A DNA stretch of 64,000 nucleotides from Bradyrhizobium sp. LHD-71 (lineage in GTDB: Bacteria > Pseudomonadota > Alphaproteobacteria > Rhizobiales > Xanthobacteraceae): positions 1 to 64,000 of the forward strand of contig NZ_JAVIFX010000013.1 of assembly GCF_031157255.1 (NCBI RefSeq), in the 5' to 3' direction. The notes below the pieces were generated by a model. The model made no database searches and was not told the origin of the DNA. It saw nothing but the letters and a program-made list of their open reading frames with translations. A program made the position numbers and the translations under genes. Below are positions 43,754 to 53,030 of this stretch, piece by piece. The stretch's first letter is position 1. Each line of letters starts with the position of its first letter.

Positions 43754-44863
43754 ATGTCAGCTCTCAGCATCCGCGACGTGCACAAGCGGTTCGGCCCCAG
43801 CGAAGTGCTGAAGGGAGTAAGCCTCGAGATGGGCTCGGGCGATTTCACCGTCCTGGTCGGTCCATCCGGTTGCGGAAAGTCGACATTGCTCAATATCATT
43901 GCCGGTCTGGAGCGGCAAAGCTCGGGCAGCGTCGAAATCGGCGGGCGCACTGTTGATGACATTGCGCCAAAAGATCGCGACATTGCGATGGTGTTTCAGT
44001 CCTACGCACTTTACCCGTCGATGACCGTGCGCCAGAACATAACGTTCGGCATGGAATGCCGTAATGTTCCGCGTGCGCAGCGCGAAGCCGCGGTCTCCGA
44101 GGTCGTAAGACTTCTTCAGATCGAGGCCTTGCTGGATCGCAAGCCCGCCCAGCTTTCCGGTGGCCAGCGCCAACGTGTCGCCATGGGTCGGGCCCTGGTG
44201 CGCAACCCGCTGCTCTTTCTTTTCGATGAGCCACTTTCGAACCTCGATGCCCAGCTCCGTGCCGAGATGCGCATGGAGATCAAACAGCTGCACCAGCGTC
44301 TTGGCTCAACGATCGTGTATGTCACTCACGACCAGATCGAGGCGATGACGCTGGCCACGCGCATCGCCGTGATGCGGGAGGGCGTAGTCCAGCAGTTCGC
44401 CGACCCGGAGACCGTCTATAACCGCCCGGCCAATCTCTTCGTCGCCCGCTTCATGGGAGCGCCGCCAATGAATACGCTTCCCGCCCGATTGGAGGCGTCG
44501 CCAAGCGGGAGTGTGGCCGTCATCGGACACGGTGAGGGGGAGATACGGTTGCCCGTACCGGTAGAGGTGAAAGGCTGGATTGGCCGCGAGGTCGTGCTGG
44601 GGATTCGGCCTGAATGCATCACAGAGCCAACCCGACATTTCGGCCATGCACCGGACGCTGTGCTGACCATAGCAGCTTCTGTGGAAATGACCGAGCCAAC
44701 CGGGGCGGAGACGATTGTCGTGCTCCGTCTTGGCAGCGAGCGTGCACTCGGCCGGGTGTCGGCCGACCTTCGCCCCCGTGTCAACGAAATGGCCCGCTTT
44801 GCGATCGATACCCGCAAGATCAACCTGTTCGATCCGGCGACGGGTGATCGCATCGTATCTTGA
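43754..44863 (+). CDS. Carbohydrate ABC transporter ATPase (UgpC/MalK type)
   Basis: This 369-residue ATPase has Walker A GPSGCGKST, Q-loop MVFQSYALYP, signature LSGGQRQRVAMGRA, Walker B LFLFDEPLSNLD and an H-loop YVTHDQIEAM, followed by a C-terminal TOBE/OB-fold regulatory domain (about 235-369; NRPANLFVARFMGAPPMN). It follows the second permease by 9 bp and completes the importer operon. Confidence 0.95.
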   Translation: MSALSIRDVHKRFGPSEVLKGVSLEMGSGDFTVLVGPSGCGKSTLLNIIAGLERQSSGSVEIGGRTVDDIAPKDRDIAMVFQSYALYPSMTVRQNITFGMECRNVPRAQREAAVSEVVRLLQIEALLDRKPAQLSGGQRQRVAMGRALVRNPLLFLFDEPLSNLDAQLRAEMRMEIKQLHQRLGSTIVYVTHDQIEAMTLATRIAVMREGVVQQFADPETVYNRPANLFVARFMGAPPMNTLPARLEASPSGSVAVIGHGEGEIRLPVPVEVKGWIGREVVLGIRPECITEPTRHFGHAPDAVLTIAASVEMTEPTGAETIVVLRLGSERALGRVSADLRPRVNEMARFAIDTRKINLFDPATGDRIVS

Positions 44864-45029
44864 GAACTCCGCTCGCCTTCGAGATGTGATGGCGATCTTG
44901 ACTCGCAGGAGATCGTCATCATCATATTCTCAATCACTTCTTACATGCGATCATCCGTTGAATCAGTCGAAGCCGCGTTCGCGTATCAAGTCTAATCGAC
45001 CGAACAACAGGACCAAACGGGCACGAACG

Positions 45030-45455
45030 GTGAGACGGCAAATATCCGGGCAGCATGTCTTGTTTCGCGTCGCGGCGTTGCGGCCGCGCCTGTCGATCGC
45101 CGCGACGATCTTTCTTGCGACCGTAGGGGCGGCCGCCGGGCAGGTTCCGAGCGAGTATATTGGCAAATGGTCGAACGATCCGGTTCGTTGCGAACAGGCC
45201 AATGGTGAGGTCGACGTGATGACCGTCACGACGACCGGCTTCGATGTCTATGAGGTCGGCTGCGATCTTGATCGCGCCGTTCGCGCGCCGGGGGGCACCC
45301 GCTTTGTCGGCCAATGCTACAAGGGCGGGAGTCCAACGAGCACCGGCACGGTCGTCATGCGTCGACTGGCGCCGGACAGGATTGACGTGGCGCTCCTGGG
45401 CTTTCCCTGGATTTCCGAAAAGCCCGAGGTGTTTCGCCGCTGCCGTTCCGGCTGA
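45030..45455 (+). CDS. Small exported protein of unknown function
   Basis: I place the start at a GTG (45030), giving about 141 residues with an Arg-rich N-region and a hydrophobic signal segment (SIAATIFLATVGAAAG). The mature part, SEYIGKWSNDPVRCEQANGE and later DVYEVGCDLDRAV, has three or four cysteines and looks like a small periplasmic lipocalin-like domain. The frame is open far upstream, so the start is uncertain. The next gene is also a small exported protein. Confidence 0.55.
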   Translation: MRRQISGQHVLFRVAALRPRLSIAATIFLATVGAAAGQVPSEYIGKWSNDPVRCEQANGEVDVMTVTTTGFDVYEVGCDLDRAVRAPGGTRFVGQCYKGGSPTSTGTVVMRRLAPDRIDVALLGFPWISEKPEVFRRCRSG

Positions 45456-45512
45456 CGGCAGCGGTTCGGTCTGGCGTATCGGTGGACGGGTCGGACAATG
45501 TGGGAGGATGAC

Positions 45513-46034
45513 ATGAGGCCGCTCGCATGCATCGCCGCTGCGGTGCTGGTCGTTACACTTGTCGCTGTCTCAACGCGGCCGTCGGCGGCACAGGAGAAGT
45601 CCTCCGGTGAGAGCCTTGTGCAATTCTGCGCGCGGGTCGGCAACGACGACACGATCCGCGACTATTCGCCGGCGCTTCGCCAACAGACAGCGCGCGCGTT
45701 CAAGCAGCTGTTTCCGGATGCGAAGGGCGAACCCGATGCATCGGACCTGCAGAGGCAGGCCCATTACCGCTGCATGCAGGGAAAGGTCATGGTCTGTTTT
45801 ATCGGCGCCAACTTGCCATGCAGCAAGATCAGCACGGCGCGCGAGAACCGCGGCGCGACCGCATTTTGCCGAGACCATCCGAGCCAGGATAGCGTTCCGG
45901 CCTTCGCGACGGGCCACGATGCCGCTTACTCGTACAGATGCCGCAATGGCCGTGCGCAGGTCGTCAACGCGACCTGGACGCTCGACAAGCGGGGCTTCGC
46001 CAAGCAGCTGTGGGTCGCGCTGCCGGATTCGTAG
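45513..46034 (+). CDS. Small exported cysteine-containing protein
   Basis: The start MRPLACIAAAVLVVTL (45513) has an excellent GGGAGGA 5-6 nt upstream. This 173-residue protein has a signal peptide (about 1-27, cleavage after SAA). The mature part contains six cysteines (CARVG, YRCMQGKVMVCFIGANLPC, FCRDHPSQDS, SYRCRNG), the pattern of a disulfide-bonded periplasmic protein. I do not recognise the family with certainty. Confidence 0.7.
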   Translation: MRPLACIAAAVLVVTLVAVSTRPSAAQEKSSGESLVQFCARVGNDDTIRDYSPALRQQTARAFKQLFPDAKGEPDASDLQRQAHYRCMQGKVMVCFIGANLPCSKISTARENRGATAFCRDHPSQDSVPAFATGHDAAYSYRCRNGRAQVVNATWTLDKRGFAKQLWVALPDS

Positions 46035-46159
46035 GCCCGGGAGTCAGGGCGCGCACTGCCTGCCGTGCCTTGAGGATGGACGGGCAGCACGAAGCGGAGC
46101 CGGCTTGTACAAGGCAAATGCCTGACGGCGTCGAAAGTGGTCGGAAAGGAAAGCTTGTC

Positions 46160-46891
46160 ATGTCGCGTCTTTACTATCACGAGCATTCCGACACGCTGAC
46201 GCTTGAGACCAAGGTGATCAACGCCGCGCCGGGGCGGGTCATGCTGGCAGAGTCGCCGTTCTTTCCCGGCGGTGGTGGGCAGCTTGCCGACAAGGGGCTC
46301 GTACGGTGGAACAGCGGCGAGGTCCCGGTCGTCGGGTTCGAGCCCGATGGCGGGCGGATGTGGTTGCTGCTCGGCGCGCCGGTCGAGCTTTCCGGTAGTG
46401 CAGAGGCCGTAGTCGATCCCGCCTTTCGCCAGATAATGCGCGAGCTGCACACGGACACGCACCTGCTCAACGCGTTCGTGTACCAGCAGTTCGATGGCGC
46501 GCTGGTGACCGGCGTGCAGATGAACCATGACGGCACCGCGCGCATGGATTTCGATCTTCCCGACGCGGACAATGAACGGCTGCGTGCGCTTGACGGACCA
46601 ATCAACGATGCAATCCGGACAAACCTCGCGGTCGGCGACAGCTATATTCCACTGGACGAGGTGATCGGCACACCGGGACTCATCCGTACGCGCTCGGCCG
46701 CGCCTCCGCCCACGCCCGATGGCAAGGTCCGCATCGTCGACATCGCTGATCTCGATCGTCAGGCCTGCGGCGGCACACATCTGGCTTCGACCGGCGGATC
46801 GCGGCCGGTGCGTGTGCTGAAGATCGAGAACAAGGGCCGGCATAATCGGCGCGTGAAAATCGGTCTCGTTGGAATCGCGCCGGGGACATGA
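46160..46891 (+). CDS. Alanyl-tRNA editing protein (AlaX type)
   Basis: The start is MSRLYYHEHSDTLTLETKVI (46160); the frame extends upstream without meaning. This 243-residue stand-alone editing domain hydrolyses mischarged Ser-tRNA(Ala). The zinc motifs are HTDTH (HxxxH, about residue 97) and CGGTH (CxxxH), and the glycine-rich FFPGGGGQLAD is diagnostic of the AlaRS second additional domain. It is a medium-length AlaX-M-like type. Confidence 0.9.
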   Translation: MSRLYYHEHSDTLTLETKVINAAPGRVMLAESPFFPGGGGQLADKGLVRWNSGEVPVVGFEPDGGRMWLLLGAPVELSGSAEAVVDPAFRQIMRELHTDTHLLNAFVYQQFDGALVTGVQMNHDGTARMDFDLPDADNERLRALDGPINDAIRTNLAVGDSYIPLDEVIGTPGLIRTRSAAPPPTPDGKVRIVDIADLDRQACGGTHLASTGGSRPVRVLKIENKGRHNRRVKIGLVGIAPGT

Positions 46892-47028
46892 CGTGATCAC
46901 TTCAGCGGCATGTATTTGCGGCAGGCGCAAAGACGGATTGACGATCTGGTTCTGAGCGCGGCAAGATCAAACGCGTTCTGTTGCGTGATTGATTGTTCTC
47001 AAAAGCAGCGATGAAATGAGGACCGGCG

Positions 47029-48627
47029 ATGCAGCAGCAGCCAGCATCGAGCGTGAGCCGCCGTGACCTGTTGTCTCTGATCGGAACAGTTGCCGGCAGC
47101 GCGGCGATGTATCACGCGATGACGAGTCTCGGGTTCGCGACCGAGTCGGCCTATAAAGGCCCGATCAAGCTGAACGGTGATCCCAAAGGGGCTTCCGTCC
47201 TCATCCTGGGTGCAGGGCTTGCGGGCATGACCGCGGCCTTCGAGTTGCGCAAGGCCGGCTACAAGGTCGAGGTTCTCGAGTTCAATGACCGGCCCGGCGG
47301 CCGCAACTGGACCTTGCGCGGCGGCGATACTTTCACCGAACTTGGCGGGGCGAAACAGACCTGCGAATTCGAGAACGGCCTTTACATCAATCCGGGGCCG
47401 TGGCGCATTCCCTACCATCACCACGCTGTGCTCGATTACTGCAAGCGCTTTGGCGTCGCACTCGAACCGTTCATTCAGCTCAATCACAATGCGCTGCTGC
47501 ACTCGACCAACGGTTTCGATGGCCAGCCGCAACGCATTCGAGAGGTCAAGACCGACTTCCAAGGGCAGGTTTCTGAGCTGCTGGCGAAAGCCACCCAGCA
47601 GGGCAAACTCGACGACGCAGTGTCCAAAGAGGACAAGGAGATTCTCCTGCAGGCACTGAAAGCCTGGGGAGCGCTCGACGCGAACTATGCCTACAAGGCC
47701 AACCTGATCTCCGGCGATTTTCGTGGCTTTGCGAGGGATCCGGGCGGCGGACTCGGAGCGGCACCGACGCCGGGCATCCCGCTCGCGCTGTCTGACATCC
47801 TGAAATCGCAGCTGTGGCGCAATCTGCAGAATTTCGCGCTGTATGAATTCCAGACGACGATGTTCCAACCGGTCGGCGGCATGGATATGATCGGCAAGGC
47901 CTTCGCTAAAGAGGTTGGAAGCCTCATCAAGTACAATGCGAAGGTGATCCGCATTCAGCAGAACGAACGTGGTGTAACCGTCACTTACCAGGACGGGAAT
48001 GGTCCTGCCGCGCCCCAGCAGGCGAAAGCGGACTGGTGCATCTGTACGATTCCGTTGCCAGTGCTCAGTCAGATCGAGACGGACGTCGGCGCCAGGCTGA
48101 AGGCGGCGATCGATGCCGTGCCTTACGCGGCTTCGATCAAGGTAGGCCTGCAGTTCAAGCGCCGCTTCTGGGAGGAAGATGAGGCCATCTATGGCGGCAT
48201 CAGCTACACGAACCTGCCGATCCGGCAGATCTCCTATCCGAGCACGGCCTATAACCACTCCGGCAGAGGCGTGTTGCTCGGTGCCTATCTCTATGGCGGC
48301 CCGAACTCCTACGAGTTCACCGCCATGACACCGCGCCAGCGCGTCGAGCATGCGGTGGAGTACGGCTCCAGGCTGCACCCGCAGTACAAGGCGGAGTTCG
48401 AAAATGGCATCTCGGTCGCCTGGCATCGCGTTCCCTTCACGCTCGGCTGCGCTGCGAGCTGGAACGACAAGATGCGACAGGAACACTATGACAACCTCTG
48501 TCAGATGGATGGACGGATCGTGCTTGCAGGCGAGCACGCCTCCTATCTGCCGGCCTGGATGGAAGGCGCCATCCTGTCTTCGCTCGACGCCATCTCCCGC
48601 CTCCATGAGCGTGTCGTGAAAGCATGA
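47029..48627 (+). CDS. Tat-exported FAD-dependent amine oxidase/dehydrogenase
   Basis: This 532-residue flavin amine oxidase starts with a Tat signal (SRRDLLSLIGTVAG, Arg11-Arg12). The FAD motif is VLILGAGLAGMTAAFELRKA (58-77) with EVLEFNDRPGGRNWT after it, and the C-terminal FAD site reads IVLAGEHASYLPAWMEGA. The fold is monoamine oxidase/L-amino acid oxidase-like, and the nicotine oxidoreductase NicA2 is the closest known functional parallel: it too uses a cytochrome c, not oxygen, as acceptor. The next two genes encode an exported cytochrome c and an exported RidA. The parts fit a periplasmic amine dehydrogenase; the amine itself is unknown. Confidence 0.9.
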   Translation: MQQQPASSVSRRDLLSLIGTVAGSAAMYHAMTSLGFATESAYKGPIKLNGDPKGASVLILGAGLAGMTAAFELRKAGYKVEVLEFNDRPGGRNWTLRGGDTFTELGGAKQTCEFENGLYINPGPWRIPYHHHAVLDYCKRFGVALEPFIQLNHNALLHSTNGFDGQPQRIREVKTDFQGQVSELLAKATQQGKLDDAVSKEDKEILLQALKAWGALDANYAYKANLISGDFRGFARDPGGGLGAAPTPGIPLALSDILKSQLWRNLQNFALYEFQTTMFQPVGGMDMIGKAFAKEVGSLIKYNAKVIRIQQNERGVTVTYQDGNGPAAPQQAKADWCICTIPLPVLSQIETDVGARLKAAIDAVPYAASIKVGLQFKRRFWEEDEAIYGGISYTNLPIRQISYPSTAYNHSGRGVLLGAYLYGGPNSYEFTAMTPRQRVEHAVEYGSRLHPQYKAEFENGISVAWHRVPFTLGCAASWNDKMRQEHYDNLCQMDGRIVLAGEHASYLPAWMEGAILSSLDAISRLHERVVKA

Positions 48628-48674
48628 GATCGATCCATCATCCGAACTTTTCTTCGCGGCCGAGACCTGCTTCA

Positions 48675-49097
48675 ATGACGACAGCATTTTCCTTCTCGCG
48701 TATCGCTGTCATTGTCTGCGCGTTTGCGTTTGTGTTGGCCCTGCCGGTCGAGGCCGTCGCGCAAACCGTGCCGGTTCCGATGCTCAGCACCACTGTTCGA
48801 TTTGCGGCAAAGAGCGGGGCCGACTTGTACGCAAGCGTTTGTCAAGGTTGCCATATGCAGGACGGCAAGGGAGCTGTCGGCGCGGGCTCGTACCCCTCGC
48901 TGGCCGATAACAAGAACCTCGAAGCCGGCGGCTACCCGGTCACGGTGGTGGTCAACGGGCTCAGGGGAATGCCGCCGCTGGGTGTGATGATGAGCGACGA
49001 ACAGGTCGCCGAAGTCGTGAACTACGTGCGCACCAATTTCGGCAACGCCTACAACGATGCGGTTACGGCGGAAGACGCCAAGGGCGTTCGTCCCTGA
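48675..49097 (+). CDS. Periplasmic c-type cytochrome (class I)
   Basis: I place the start at MTTAFSFSRIAVIVCAFAFV (48675); an in-frame ATG at 48624 overlapping the amine oxidase stop (ATGA) would add 17 residues. This 140-residue protein has a signal peptide (about 1-30), one heme site CQGCH (56-60) and a C-terminal methionine ligand region NGLRGMPPLGVMMSDEQVAE. It is the likely electron acceptor of the flavin amine oxidase encoded immediately upstream, passing electrons to the respiratory chain. Confidence 0.88.
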   Translation: MTTAFSFSRIAVIVCAFAFVLALPVEAVAQTVPVPMLSTTVRFAAKSGADLYASVCQGCHMQDGKGAVGAGSYPSLADNKNLEAGGYPVTVVVNGLRGMPPLGVMMSDEQVAEVVNYVRTNFGNAYNDAVTAEDAKGVRP

Positions 49098-49137
49098 CGC
49101 GGCGTTTGCCTCTCTCTCAAAAACAAGGATGCAGACT

Positions 49138-49629
49138 ATGAAGTTCCGATTGGCAGTGTCGCTTGGGCTGGCTCTTCTTGCAGCCATGGGTAACGCGCAA
49201 GCTGAAGTCGTCCGGCACCCGATTCCTAATTCGACGTTTCCGATCGCTCAGGCGGTGCAGGTCTCCGGTAACACGACGACCTACTATATCAGCGGTCAAG
49301 TGCCACCGCTTGTCGACAAGAACACCGCGCCGAACACTACACAGGCCTATGGCGACGTGAAGACGCAGACCGTCGGTGTCCTCAACAAGACCAAGGCCAT
49401 TCTCGAAGGCCTCGGTCTGACGATGGCTAACGTCATCAAGATGCAGGTTTTTCTGGTCCACGACTCGCGCGCTCCGATGGACTTCAAAGCCTTCATGGAA
49501 GGCTACACACAGTTCTACGGTGGTGATCAGCCGAAATTGCCGGTGCGCTCGGTGTTCGGCGTGGCCGCGCTTGCCAACCCGGGCTATCTCGTCGAGATCG
49601 AGGTGATCGCCGTGAAGGACGCAAAATGA
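49138..49629 (+). CDS. Exported RidA (YjgF/UK114) family protein
   Basis: The start MKFRLAVSLG (49138) follows AAGGA. This 163-residue RidA protein has a Sec signal peptide (about 1-22, cleavage after NAQA), rare for a family that is nearly always cytosolic. YYISGQVPP (residues 46-54), the catalytic arginine in PVRSVFGVAAL (about Arg136) and the glutamate in VEIEVIA are all present, so 2-aminoacrylate/imine deaminase chemistry should be possible. It lies 40 bp after the cytochrome c gene and would hydrolyse the imine made by the amine oxidase. Confidence 0.9.
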   Translation: MKFRLAVSLGLALLAAMGNAQAEVVRHPIPNSTFPIAQAVQVSGNTTTYYISGQVPPLVDKNTAPNTTQAYGDVKTQTVGVLNKTKAILEGLGLTMANVIKMQVFLVHDSRAPMDFKAFMEGYTQFYGGDQPKLPVRSVFGVAALANPGYLVEIEVIAVKDAK

Positions 49630-50397
49630 GGGGTCTGGCAGCTCCCGCGGCAGGGCAGAAAAACCTGAAATCGGCACCGCCAAGGGACGCCTAGCATGAA
49701 CCATGCGCGCCGCTGACGATTAGGAGAATCCGGTTCTCGGCTTCGGGCCGAAAAAGCCAATCGGTTCCATTGCCGGATTGAGAAGGAGTGCCGATTATGT
49801 CTGCAGTATCTTCCTGGATCTGCAGCGACGGAACGAATGACGTTCGAGCCTTTTGGAGAGCGATTGGGGCAACCGGAACGCCGGCAGGGCGGCCGCATGT
49901 CCAGCTGGTTGCTGCGGACGGGGGCCGTCGTCTTCTGGTCGGCTGTTGTCCTCATCGTCGCAGCGCGCGCGACCTATTTCGACCCTGGTGTTTTTGACTT
50001 CGATCGGCTCGCCGCGATTCTGCGGAGCGTTCTGAGCTAGGCGCGTTTCGATCAGTGACGGTTGGCTACGATCGAATGCGCTCGTAGCCGCTATATCAAT
50101 CCTTCCCCGCGCTGCTGCTGGCCTCGCGTGTCGCTCGAGGCTCTTCTCTTTATTCTTGTCCGGTAGGCCCCGCGGCCCTAACCCGGCTTGCCCTCGATCG
50201 AGTGTTCCAACGCGATCTCGAATTTGGCCTGGCTGGCTGATCCATCTCGCGACAAACCGCGGGTCCGAGCAACGCTGCGAACAACCGTGGCAAACGCAAA
50301 TTTAGGGGAATAACTTCTCCCTATTGGCCCAGAACGAAAATATACTACCACCAAAGCCCGCCAGAGCGCATAAAAGCGTTCCTATCCGGAGAGTTCT
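49630..50397. other. Intergenic region with one possible small membrane protein
   Basis: The only candidate in these 768 bp is an open frame at 49837-50040 (+, 67 residues) with one transmembrane segment (LLRTGAVVFWSAVVLIVAAR) and the tail FDPGVFDFDRLAAILRSVL. It looks like a plausible tiny membrane protein but has no clear ribosome site. I see no RNA gene or strong terminator here. Confidence 0.45.
49837..50040 (+). CDS. Possible small single-span membrane protein
   Basis: The 67-residue frame encodes a hydrophilic N-terminus (ERLGQPERRQGGR) and one hydrophobic helix followed by RATYFDPGVFDFDRLAAILR. Composition and the lack of internal oddities suggest it may be real, but the ribosome site is weak and I recognise no family. 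Confidence 0.4.
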   Translation: MTFEPFGERLGQPERRQGGRMSSWLLRTGAVVFWSAVVLIVAARATYFDPGVFDFDRLAAILRSVLS

Positions 50398-51462
50398 GTG
50401 CCTCGCGATAACGACGCGCCAAAGGGGCGATTTGCTGCTCTTGTCGACTACCCTACGAGACTGCTTCCCGGGGTGCTGCTTTGCATCCTGATTGCGTCGG
50501 TCGCCTTTGGTTTCGAATTCATTGAACTGCGCTTCTTTGAGCATCCCTATGTTGAGGCGCTCGTCATGGCGATCCTCCTGGGGATGGTCCTGCGTGCCTT
50601 CTGGACGCCACCGCAGCGGTGGCAATACGGCATCGCATTCAGCGCCAAGCAGTTGCTCGAAGTCGCGGTCATGCTGCTCGGCGCCTCGATCAGCTTTGCG
50701 ATGATCGCTGCCTCCGGCCCGTTGCTTTTGGCCATCGTTGTCCTGACCGTATTCGTCACGCTGGGCGCGACCTACGGGCTGAGCCGTTTGCTCGGGCTGC
50801 CAACAAAGCTTTCGATTCTCATTGCGTGCGGCAATTCGATCTGCGGCAACTCGGCGATTGCCGCCGTTGCGCCTGTGATCGGAGCAGATGGTGACGACAT
50901 CGCATCGTCGATCTCCTTCACCGCCATCCTCGGCGTCATGATGGTGCTGGGTCTGCCGCTTCTCATTCCTCTGCTGCAGCTATCCGCAACACAGTATGGG
51001 ATTCTTGCCGGCCTCACTGTCTACGCGGTCCCGCAGGTTCTCGCGGCAACTGTGCCGGCCGGGTTTGTCAGTGCGCAGGTCGGCACGCTTGTCAAGCTTG
51101 TGCGCGTGTTGATGCTTGGACCGCTTGTCGTTGGACTGTCGCTGGTTGCGTCGCGCTGGCACACTGATCCAACCAGCAAGACAGGCGGAAAGCGGTTCAG
51201 CCTGTTCAAGTTTGTGCCGTGGTTCATTCTCGGATTTCTGGCGCTGGCGGCTCTGCGCTCATTGGGTGCCCTGCCTGGCGACCTGGCCGACCCCATAAGG
51301 AAAGTCACCGTCTTCCTGACCGTCATTTCGATGGCGGCGCTCGGTCTTGGGGTCGACGTTCGGGTTCTGGTCAAGGTCGGAGGACGTGTGACGGCAGCCG
51401 TTACGCTGTCGTTGCTGCTTCTGCTCGCGCTGAGCATTGGGCTCATACAGCTTTTCAACTGA
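50398..51462 (+). CDS. YeiH/UPF0324-family membrane transporter
   Basis: The start is a GTG (50398) 6 nt after GGAG. This 354-residue protein has about 10 transmembrane segments. KLSILIACGNSICGNSAIAA (about 138-157) is the family's signature, and QYGIAFSAKQLLEVAVMLLG is also typical. Members are putative sulfate or sulfonate-derived anion exporters in some bacteria, often tied to sulfite or sulfoacetate metabolism. The adjacent rhodanese is compatible with a sulfur link but is not proof. The membrane topology call is firm; substrate is not. Confidence 0.88.
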   Translation: MPRDNDAPKGRFAALVDYPTRLLPGVLLCILIASVAFGFEFIELRFFEHPYVEALVMAILLGMVLRAFWTPPQRWQYGIAFSAKQLLEVAVMLLGASISFAMIAASGPLLLAIVVLTVFVTLGATYGLSRLLGLPTKLSILIACGNSICGNSAIAAVAPVIGADGDDIASSISFTAILGVMMVLGLPLLIPLLQLSATQYGILAGLTVYAVPQVLAATVPAGFVSAQVGTLVKLVRVLMLGPLVVGLSLVASRWHTDPTSKTGGKRFSLFKFVPWFILGFLALAALRSLGALPGDLADPIRKVTVFLTVISMAALGLGVDVRVLVKVGGRVTAAVTLSLLLLLALSIGLIQLFN

Positions 51463-51477
51463 TCACGATTACGGACG

Positions 51478-52022
51478 CCTTTCGAAGAAGCTAACCCGGC
51501 GCAAGCGACAGAGCTCTTTCCTGCGCTCAAGACGTTTCATGGGGCAGCTGATGCGGTGCCAGTGAGGGTGGCATGCCTGATCTGGGTCTCGCGAGCCTGC
51601 CGCGTCCCGACGTTCTGTTCGCGCTCGGCGTCGACCGACCACTCTTCTCGGTCCACAGTGCGGCTGTGCGTCTCGCGCCGGAAGGTGCGGCTCTCGTGCA
51701 CACCATGCGCTATCTCGAACCCGGCGAGAAGCCCGACCGCCATCGGCTCATTGCCGAACTCGAAGAGTTTATGGATTTGACGCAGCCTGGTTGGCGAGAG
51801 CAAGAGCGAGCGCGCCAATTTCTGCCAGCCATGCCGGCGATCTCGTCCATCCCGCTTGCGGCGACGGGCGACACGAACGGCCGCCCGGGCGTTGTGGTCC
51901 AGAATGGTGAGGGCCTCTTCATCTGTGGCGACTGGGTCGGATCGGCTGGCCTGCTGTCCGATGCGGCAGCGTTGAGCGGACGCTCTGCAGGCGAGGCCGC
52001 CGTAGCGTTTGCGCAGCGTTGA
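51478..52022 (+). pseudogene. 3' part of an FAD-dependent oxidoreductase, frameshifted
   Basis: In one frame the DNA reads PFEEANPAQATELFPALKTF and AADAVPVRVACL (51478-51578); after a missing base it continues as DLGLASLPRPDVLFALGVDR and on to GEGLFICGDWVGSAGLLSDA (51579-52022). Together they match the C-terminal half of a phytoene desaturase/amine oxidase-type FAD protein, including the final FAD-contact motif. The N-terminal dinucleotide-binding half is absent, replaced by the YeiH gene. The gene is dead. Confidence 0.72.
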
Positions 52023-52171
52023 TGCCGGCTTCGTGAGTTGGCGGACTCCATTGAATGCAAACGAGTTTCTGCGCTTGCGCAAGTCCGCGACGACGGCTCA
52101 GCATATTGTCGTGAGGACGCGACTACGTATACGATTGCGTTGCGGCCAAAACAGCCCGCTGGAGGAAAGCG

Positions 52172-52555
52172 ATGCCCCAAAATGTGAAGCAGATGTTGGC
52201 AGAAGCGAATGCTGCGGTTCCGAAGTTGTCGCCTGCTGAAGCGGCCGAGAAAATGCAGTCTCCGGACGTGTTGATTGTCGATGTCCGTGATCCGAATGAA
52301 GTTCAGCAGACGGGCAGGATCAAAGGTGCTCTGAACGTGTCGCGGGGCATGCTGGAGTTTCGCGCCGATCCCGACAGCCCCTATCACAATCAAGCGTTCA
52401 GCAAGGACAAGACGATCCTTCTGCATTGTGCGTCTGGTGGTCGCTCTGCGCTGGCTGGAAAAGCCCTTCAGGAGATGGGGTATACGAAGGTCTTCAACAT
52501 CGGTGGTTTCAAAGAACTTGCCGATGCGGGAACCGAAGTGGAGCCGGCGACGTAA
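52172..52555 (+). CDS. Rhodanese-domain sulfurtransferase
   Basis: This 127-residue single rhodanese domain has DVLIVDVRDPNEVQQTGRIK (about 32-51) and the active loop HCASGGRSA with the catalytic cysteine at about residue 87. The ribosome site GGAGG lies 7 nt before the ATG. It may transfer sulfane sulfur to acceptors such as thiols or cyanide. It sits between two decayed redox genes and is itself intact. Confidence 0.9.
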   Translation: MPQNVKQMLAEANAAVPKLSPAEAAEKMQSPDVLIVDVRDPNEVQQTGRIKGALNVSRGMLEFRADPDSPYHNQAFSKDKTILLHCASGGRSALAGKALQEMGYTKVFNIGGFKELADAGTEVEPAT

Positions 52556-52638
52556 GGATCGCACCGTCTAAGCGCGTGACTCTCAGTCTGATGTCGGTGA
52601 ACCTGGCGTCACCGACGTCAGATAACGACGAAGCTCGT

Positions 52639-53030
52639 TCAAGACGGGATCGTGGAAGCTCCGCCGGCCTCGCTGTTCAGGCGGCGGCTCCAGCCGGGAT
52701 CGATGCCGGTCATGTCTGGAAGTTCGTGCGCAATTCCCCTGTGGCAATCGATGCAAGTTCTCTCACCCGTTACCAGGAACTTCTCGTGAATCTCGGCCGC
52801 CCTGCGTGTCTGCTTGGCGAAATCCATCGCTATCGACGAGTGGCAGTTTGGACACTCCAGTGAGTCGTTGAACTTGAGGCGCGCCCACTCATGTTTCGCG
52901 AGTTCGAGCCGCATATCCTGGAATTTTGACGCGATCGAGATCGTGCCGAAGATCTTGCCCCAGACTTCCTTTGATGCCTGCATCTTGCGTGCGATCTGTC
53001 CGTCCATCGATGCGGCACGCGGCAGTCCGG
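52639..53030 (-). pseudogene. NapC/NirT-type multiheme cytochrome remnant
   Basis: The readable part contains [19 protein letters not shown], then [20 protein letters not shown] with heme site CPNCH, and [19 protein letters not shown] with CIDCH, all characteristic of the tetraheme NapC/NirT quinol dehydrogenases. Upstream, [10 protein letters not shown] continues in another frame: one base is missing near 52997, and the CxxCH histidine of that heme has become Arg. The N-terminal membrane anchor and first heme are gone. Confidence 0.72.

Noticed and set aside
46999-48687. A 562-codon open frame on the minus strand
   Set aside because: It is antisense to the amine oxidase gene, which has a signal peptide, FAD motifs and a sensible operon.
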